A DNA stretch of 64,000 bases, from NCBI RefSeq assembly GCF_963678635.1, contig NC_087063.1, positions 46,048,101 to 46,112,100 on the forward strand, in the 5' to 3' direction. Each line of letters starts with the position of its first letter. Positions within the stretch are counted from its first letter, which is position 1. The notes under the pieces were generated by a model, which saw only the letters and a program-made list of their open reading frames with translations, did not search any database and had not been told where the DNA came from. A program made the position numbers and the translations under genes. The stretch comes from Symsagittifera roscoffensis (lineage: Eukaryota > Xenacoelomorpha > Acoela > Convolutidae). Below, in pieces: positions 59,685-64,000 of this stretch.

Positions 59685-59775
59685 GTAGATGGTCCTGTTT
59701 CGAATATCCGCACTTGCACTTTTCCACCTGCCCCACCCTCCAGTCCTGCTACTAGGGATGAACTTGACACAGAAT
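59685..59775 (-). pseudogene. Truncated exon A' with lost donor
   Basis: It reads GKVQVRIFETGPS in one frame, and KCKCGYSKQDHL in the frame equivalent to exon A. The 5' half of exon A is missing because the block ends at 59775. At the 3' end the donor is CTAC/CTAAAT where exon A has CTAC/GTAAGT, so the GT is destroyed. This exon cannot be spliced normally. Confidence 0.85.
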
Positions 59776-60960
59776 CATAGAATGAAGCTGAACGGAACAG
59801 TTGCGTTCGGCCATTCTGGCACACCTTCACCCATCTCAATCTGGACGGGAGGCTATGATGTCTCCCTCCGAGTGTACTTGGTGGCATTTCCTGAATTGCC
59901 GAATCATCAGCACTTGCGAAGACAGCAAAGAATCTACCCTTTTTGGTAAGAATCTAAAATCAACCTTAAAATCTGATTCCTCTAAGCAGTTACTGGAGTT
60001 GTCGCTCCCTAACCAAGAGATGCAACTGCATTTCGCTAAATTTTTACGCCGTAAATTCGCATTTATTTCTGGCCACAGTCGTTTCGAAAGGATCACAAAT
60101 CCGTATTCAATAAGGAAATCATTGGTCAAATTCGTGATCCACGAGGGATAAAAACACATTCTTACACTTTTGGCTGACCGTCGAGGCAATGGTTTGGTCG
60201 AACGCACAATTCAAACAATCAAAAGCAATTTGGAAACTAAAAAAATCTATCCTAACTTTGTTAACCTAAAACCTACTCTACAACAAATACTCGAAGACAA
60301 ACAATCTGTCCTCAAAAAGTCTTCTTTTGAGCTCCATTTCAGACGAAAATCTAATACTGAACTCTCTGAAGCCATTTTTTTCAATCTCCTCCCTCGAGTG
60401 GAACTTGCCTAAATGGCGAGCCAATATTATGGCAGAGACAGAGTTAAAGTGGTTCCTAGCGGCAGTTCCAACCATCATGTGTCACCACGACTTGACCCGA
60501 TGTTCTCGGTTGGCTCAAAAGGGGCAGAGAGTGAACCTTCCAAAGCGAATGCTTGGGCTCGACAGAAACGTAATCTATCTCTGGAGAAAAGACGACTTGT
60601 TATGAGGGAACTCGCAACTCGCCACTCGGATTTTGCTAATAGCTTAACGACAGGACTAACAAGAAGTACCTCAGATTCTACGCTCACGCTTCAGATCTAG
60701 CCGTCCCAGCGTTGTCACATAGCCAGCGTCTCAGTGTCATGCGAAACTCGGGTCGAGCCTCCAAAACAAGTAAATTATAAAAAGAACTTCTCAAAAAACC
60801 TAATCGTGTTTTCAGAGTATTCAGGAAAACTATAGACCGACTTTCCGGAAAACCTCTCTATAAAATTGCCGCTAGACCCAAAATCGTCAAGATTACAAAT
60901 AATAAGTACATCATAAGCAGAGGAAAAGTACACAGGCAGAATCATGTTTGTCTAAAGTTT
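59776..60960 (+). pseudogene. gypsy integrase remnant
   Basis: A weak first part (YDVSLRVYLVAFPELPNH) may be the start of the catalytic core. Clear sequence begins at RRGNGLVERTIQTIKSNLET (60185 onward), the 'P..NGLVER..+T.K' motif with the catalytic Glu. The C-terminal part reads PLYKIAARPKIVKITNNKYI, like the beta-barrel end of gypsy integrases. Frames are broken several times, and the zinc-binding N terminus is absent. Confidence 0.8.
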
Positions 60961-60962
60961 AA

Positions 60963-61700
60963 TCACATTTTCGTGACACTTCACCAATTCAGGATACGCT
61001 GGGTGATAGAATCGCCACATCGCAAGGCAGAATCACCCCAAAATCGCAGTCGTCTTTGCGACCGAAAGGCCAACAACCTGTTCAGTCCAGCGCAGGCCCT
61101 AGAAAAGTTGGTCTCACAGCCGACTCCTCTTCTAGTGAAGGTTCAGTAGTAAAACTTAATAAACCAACGACCCAAACCTTTTCGACCCCGATCCCAGATC
61201 AAGATCCTATCGCTCAGGTGCCACCTATAAAACCAGAGAAGGCGTCTGCGGTGATTCTGTCACCCGGAAAAGAGACTGCGACAGCCATTGATCAATCTTC
61301 CGAAAACGCGTCGGCGCCAGACCCACGCGTTCTTACCTCGTCTCAGTCGATAACTCACTCCGACAAAGAAACCGGAGATAGCGAAGCCGCGGTGGCGGCT
61401 CCTAAGCCCACTCAGGCTCCGGACAGCTCAGAAATGAATAGGGCTTCAGCTCGTAGTAAAAAGCCTACAAAGTTCTTTGGCGACCCTCTTCGTCACTCGG
61501 TTGAGGCAGTAGAAGAAGAGGCATCGTCGGACCAATCGTCTTCGGCTGTCAAATCCCTCGTGACTCTTACTTCTCCTCACAAACGTATCGAGCTCATTCA
61601 CCAGCGACCGCGTCTAATTGCACAGGAGCAGGCGACTCCTTTTAAGAAGACTAAATTTACAGAGGAGCCAAACGAGAACAACACTCAGTCTGATATATGA
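60963..61700 (+). pseudogene. gypsy polyprotein C-terminal tail, still open
   Basis: A frame of about 246 codons stays open to TGA at 61698-61700, in contrast with the broken remainder of the element. It is rich in Ser, Pro, Ala and Glu, with no membrane segment. Near the end, ARSKKPTKFFGDPLRHSVE resembles the basic 'R.S.R..+P..FGDP..H' tail that follows integrase in many gypsy elements. I therefore read it as the Pol C terminus rather than an envelope or host gene. The first in-frame ATG is well inside. Confidence 0.6.
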
Positions 61701-61860
61701 CAAAACTCAGACATCAAAACGTTAAACTCTTTTGCCAGTCTTGTGCAATTCTCTTATTCGCAGTTTTTCTTTATGCAGGCTGGCCCTGTTATGTGTTTAC
61801 TTAAACTCAGTGCTGTTCTAATCCTTATTCTAAGGATGAAGTATTTCCTCCCGTGGGGAA

Positions 61861-62230
61861 TGTCTTGAGGCGACCTTCGGTACCTCGTTTATCCCATGCT
61901 TATTTATGTTTATCATGTGTATTTACTTATGTATTGCTATTTCATATGTCATTAGTCAAGGCCATATCTAACCGGTCACAGCGTGGTGCCGTTATTTCAT
62001 GCGTTTATCCAGTTGCACTACACCCTTAACAAGATACAGTCATTATCTAAACTGAAAGCCTATTCTAATACCTCTATCTAAAATCTATATAAAAAGGCGT
62101 TTGTAAACGTTTGTTTATTCGATACAGTGTATCCACGATACAGTGTTTATTCGATACAGTTATTCTAATCATGTTCTATACATGTTCTAGCTTACTAAAT
62201 AACCTATTTGCTTTTAACCCTTCAGTCTTG
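61861..62230 (+). repeat. gypsy 3' LTR (approximate end)
   Basis: It starts TGTCTTGAGGCGACC just after a purine run GTGGGGAA (61853-61860), a plausible polypurine tract. It contains a small internal repeat: ATTCGATACAGTGT appears twice and CGATACAGT three times (62119-62160). The end lies between 62170 and 62266. Confidence 0.8.
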
Positions 62231-62475
62231 AGTCAGTACTGGGCGCGTTATTTCAGCCGGATATCGGCCACCTTAACCGAGAAATAACTCCATTTCCGAT
62301 TTTATTTCTTTTGACTCTAGCGTTTTGAAAAGCTGGCTGAAAAATCTGTATACTTTTATATGAATTGTCTGAATATGAATGGGCCGTCGCCTTCTGATGC
62401 TGATAATCAATTTAGTCTAGCAGTGACAGTGCTCGAACCTGCGTCTCTGAATGCTAGTGCAAGTCTAGCTACTAC

Positions 62476-62556
62476 CTGACTGATGAATTTGAGTTTGCAG
62501 TTGAATCCCCTGCGGCCATAGTCCACTGTCTCCAGGTGCAGTTCCCTCCGCCACTC
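62476..62556 (-). CDS. TRPM exon B
   Basis: The exon is 81 bp, with acceptor AACTCACAG and donor GTCAG/GTAGTA, phase 0 on both sides, leading directly into exon C. It encodes EWRRELHLETVDYGRRGFNC and KLKFISQ. Position and the W...H..T..YG pattern fit the TRPM stretch 'W....H....TDA.G...F' before the SLOG domain. Exon A leaves in phase 1, which does not fit phase 0 here, so a small exon may be missing between them or the frame is broken. Confidence 0.7.
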
Positions 62557-63084
62557 CTGTGAGTTGGACCACACATTCGCACTACTGTGCGCTACAATCA
62601 CAACACAGCTACAATATACCGTCTCGGAGAAAATTTGAAGAAAAAGGTTCCGAGTTTCAGAGATTTTTTTTGTGCTGCAAAGCTTAACAAACCTGTTCTA
62701 AGCAATTTCTTAGAAAAATTGTAGAACTTAATTATTTAGAAGCCTGCCAAGAAGTAAGAGGGGGTGGTACGAACCCCTACTTTTATTTCGGATTGCCACA
62801 TTTTTCCTTAGGTATTAACTTGATGTTTTTTTGTCAATATTCTTTAAAACTTTTCTGTAGCGTTGTACTGCAACTTTTTGGAGGCGAGAGCGAGCGCCGA
62901 AAAAAAAAACGTTATTGAAAAATTGCCTGCGGTGCAGAAAACTGTTTCGAAAGACGAATAGAGAAATCGGGCCCATACATCATTAATTCCAGCTTGTCGT
63001 AATAAAATACAGAATTTTTACCGGAGATTAGAAGAGCGCAAAACCCTTCTTTACAGTGAAAACGGAGACAACAGTTTGACTTAC
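62557..63084. other. Intron A-B
   Basis: This is 528 bp, homologous to 59156-59684. It begins with a strong donor (CTAC/GTAAGT). A small exon that would repair the A-B phase should lie here, but I could not identify one. Confidence 0.6.
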
Positions 63085-63248
63085 GTAGATGGTCCTGTTT
63101 CGAATACCCGCACTTGCACTTTCCCCCCTGCCCCGCCCTCCAGCCCTGCTCCTGGGGGATGAAGTTGACACAGAACTTCCTGGTGTGTCTCCGCTCGAAA
63201 AAGGACATCTTCTTCTCCTGGTCTATGAGACCGAACGTCGTCTTGTAC
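63085..63248 (-). CDS. TRPM exon A: Cys-rich start of MHR1
   Basis: The exon is 164 bp, with acceptor TTTTATAG and donor CTAC/GTAAGT. It enters with one base of a split codon and leaves in phase 1. It encodes YKTTFGLIDQEKKMSFFERR, FCVNFIPQEQGW and KCKCGYSKQDHL. This matches the beginning of the TRPM family region ('F..REC..FIP......C.CG.....H'). A Met in KKMSFF could be an alternative start, but the upstream acceptor suggests more 5' exons beyond the window. Confidence 0.85.
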
Positions 63249-64000
63249 CTATAAAAAAGAAGAAGAGTTCAATTCGTTCCCTATGTCTGCAACAATTTAA
63301 CAGCTTCCTCATCAAATAATTTTAAGCCATACAGAAAAAAAACAGCGAACACCACTAGACTATCTATAATAACATTTCATTGTTGAAAAATGCCTAGCCA
63401 AGCCAATTATAAATTGCACCTAGTTAATAGTTTATTGAAACATTTTTCGAGAAAATTTCGAGAACAAAATCACAAAATTTCGGAAAGAAAATCACAAAAA
63501 AGTCGGGCCTGAATATTCGGTCTCTTGCGCAAAGTAAGTAATCTAAATATCTCAAAATTACTTCAGTATAGTGGACGATTAGTGTAGATTTTCACCAAAT
63601 TATAGGTTTATAGGTTTGGATAAAGTTACAAAGAATTTAAAACTTTCCAAATTTTTCGAAAATTGCTGAAAGTTTCCTATTTATAAGTTTGTCTATTTAA
63701 GTTTCCCAATTTTCCAAAAATTGCTGAAAGTTTCCATTGATAAATTTGACAATTTAAGTTTCAAAATTTCGGAAAGAAAATCACAAAAAAGTCGGGCCTG
63801 AATATTCGGTCTCTTGCGCAAAGTAAGTAATCTCAATATCTCAAAATTACTTCATTATAGTTTAAAATAAAATCACGCCAAGCTGCGGCTACATTACCCT
63901 CGTCAAATTGAGTTAATAAAATTGGACGATTAGTGTAGATTTTCACCAAATTATAGGTTTATAGGTTTGGATAAAGTTACAAAGAATTTAAAACTTTCCA
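63249..64000. other. 5' intron with interrupted direct repeat
   Basis: This is an AT-rich intron or upstream region. Positions 63475-63655 are repeated at about 63766-64000. The first half (TTTCGGAAAGAAAATCACAA...) is at an offset of 291 bp and the second half (GGACGATTAGTGTAGATTTT...) at 351 bp. Copy 2 thus contains about 60 bp (63865-63922) missing from copy 1. No exon was recognised. Confidence 0.75.

Larger units (their letters stand above)
58860..59775 (-). repeat. Second copy of the TRPM exon A-B region
   Basis: This block matches 62267-63178 along its whole length, introns included, with roughly 85-90% identity by eye. It begins at CCTTAACCGAGAAAT and ends at TTGACACAGAA. It carries a full copy of exon B and a 5'-truncated exon A. 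Its right edge is a sharp switch to gypsy integrase sequence. Confidence 0.9.
55611..62230 (+). mobile_element. Ty3/gypsy LTR retrotransposon, decayed, with host exon insert
   Basis: The order is LTR, gag zinc knuckles, protease, reverse transcriptase, RNase H start, then a block homologous to TRPM exons A-B (58860-59775), then integrase, a Ser/Pro-rich tail and LTR. The first part of integrase (the HHCC zinc site) is not found, so the TRPM block replaces some element sequence. The element runs antisense to the TRPM-like gene and occupies intron B-C. Stops and frameshifts occur throughout except in the tail. Confidence 0.88.
26757..63248 (-). other. TRPM-like cation channel gene, incomplete at 3' end
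   Basis: Fifteen or more minus-strand exons encode, in order, hallmarks of the TRPM family: a Cys-rich start (FCVNFIPQ, CKCGYSKQDH), the SLOG-like region (NIVISVAG, ITGGTSNG), helical MHR repeats, then S1-S5 and a pore helix. TRPM proteins are tetrameric plasma-membrane cation channels gated by ligands, temperature or Ca2+. Splice phases agree at C-D-E-F-G and at J-K-L-M-N-O. S6, the TRP box, the coiled coil and the C-terminal domains are not in the window. The gene's 5' end is also outside it or unrecognised, because exon A starts mid-codon. Anomalies are a 200-N gap, two one-base frame breaks near it, a phase mismatch between exons A and B, and heavy transposon load. It could be a working gene with assembly errors or a decaying copy. 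Confidence 0.85.

Noticed and set aside
60963-61700. Envelope-like or host gene in the gypsy element
   Set aside because: There is no signal peptide, membrane segment or cysteine pattern, and the basic GDPLRH end fits the tail of gypsy integrase.

Overview
The window looks like an animal (metazoan) nuclear genome. Coding segments are short and interrupted by AT-rich introns with GT/AG boundaries. There is one large multi-exon gene, a very large satellite array, two decayed LTR retrotransposons of invertebrate type (Ty1/copia and Ty3/gypsy), MITE-like elements and simple repeats. I cannot name the species. No tRNA, rRNA, CRISPR or prokaryotic gene organisation is visible. There is one assembly gap of 200 N (44106-44305).

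Layout. (1) Positions 1-26360 are one continuous satellite built from 11-bp units (TTCGACCCTGA alternating with TTCGACTCTAG), organised into nested higher-order repeats. (2) From 26757 to 63248, on the minus strand, lie the exons of a divergent TRPM-family (transient receptor potential melastatin) cation channel. From N to C terminus they encode the Cys-rich start of the TRPM homology region (63.2 kb), the nucleotide-binding-like SLOG region (55.3-47.1 kb), the helical MHR3/4 region (44.1-42.2 kb, partly lost in the gap), an unusually long acidic/serine-rich linker (42.7-28.3 kb), and S1 through the pore helix (28.3-26.8 kb). S6, the TRP helix and the C terminus are absent, so they must lie beyond the satellite, or the gene is truncated. 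(3) The introns carry most of the mobile DNA: three tandem copies of a 2.5-3 kb unit (32.5-40.8 kb), a foldback element (45.8-46.4 kb), a complete but dead copia element on the gene's own strand (48.5-53.4 kb), a MITE (53.6-54.0 kb) and a decayed gypsy element in antisense (55.6-62.2 kb).

The most striking features are these. The satellite sits exactly where the intron after the pore-helix exon should be. Its unit matches the RNA polymerase III B-box core. The selectivity-filter position of the channel reads LGK rather than the usual FGQ/FGE. A TRPM exon pair is duplicated, and the second copy lies inside the gypsy element between its RNase H and integrase parts. Two one-base frame breaks lie close to the assembly gap. 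Splice phases agree across nearly all other inferred junctions, so the gene model is coherent, but whether the locus is functional remains open.
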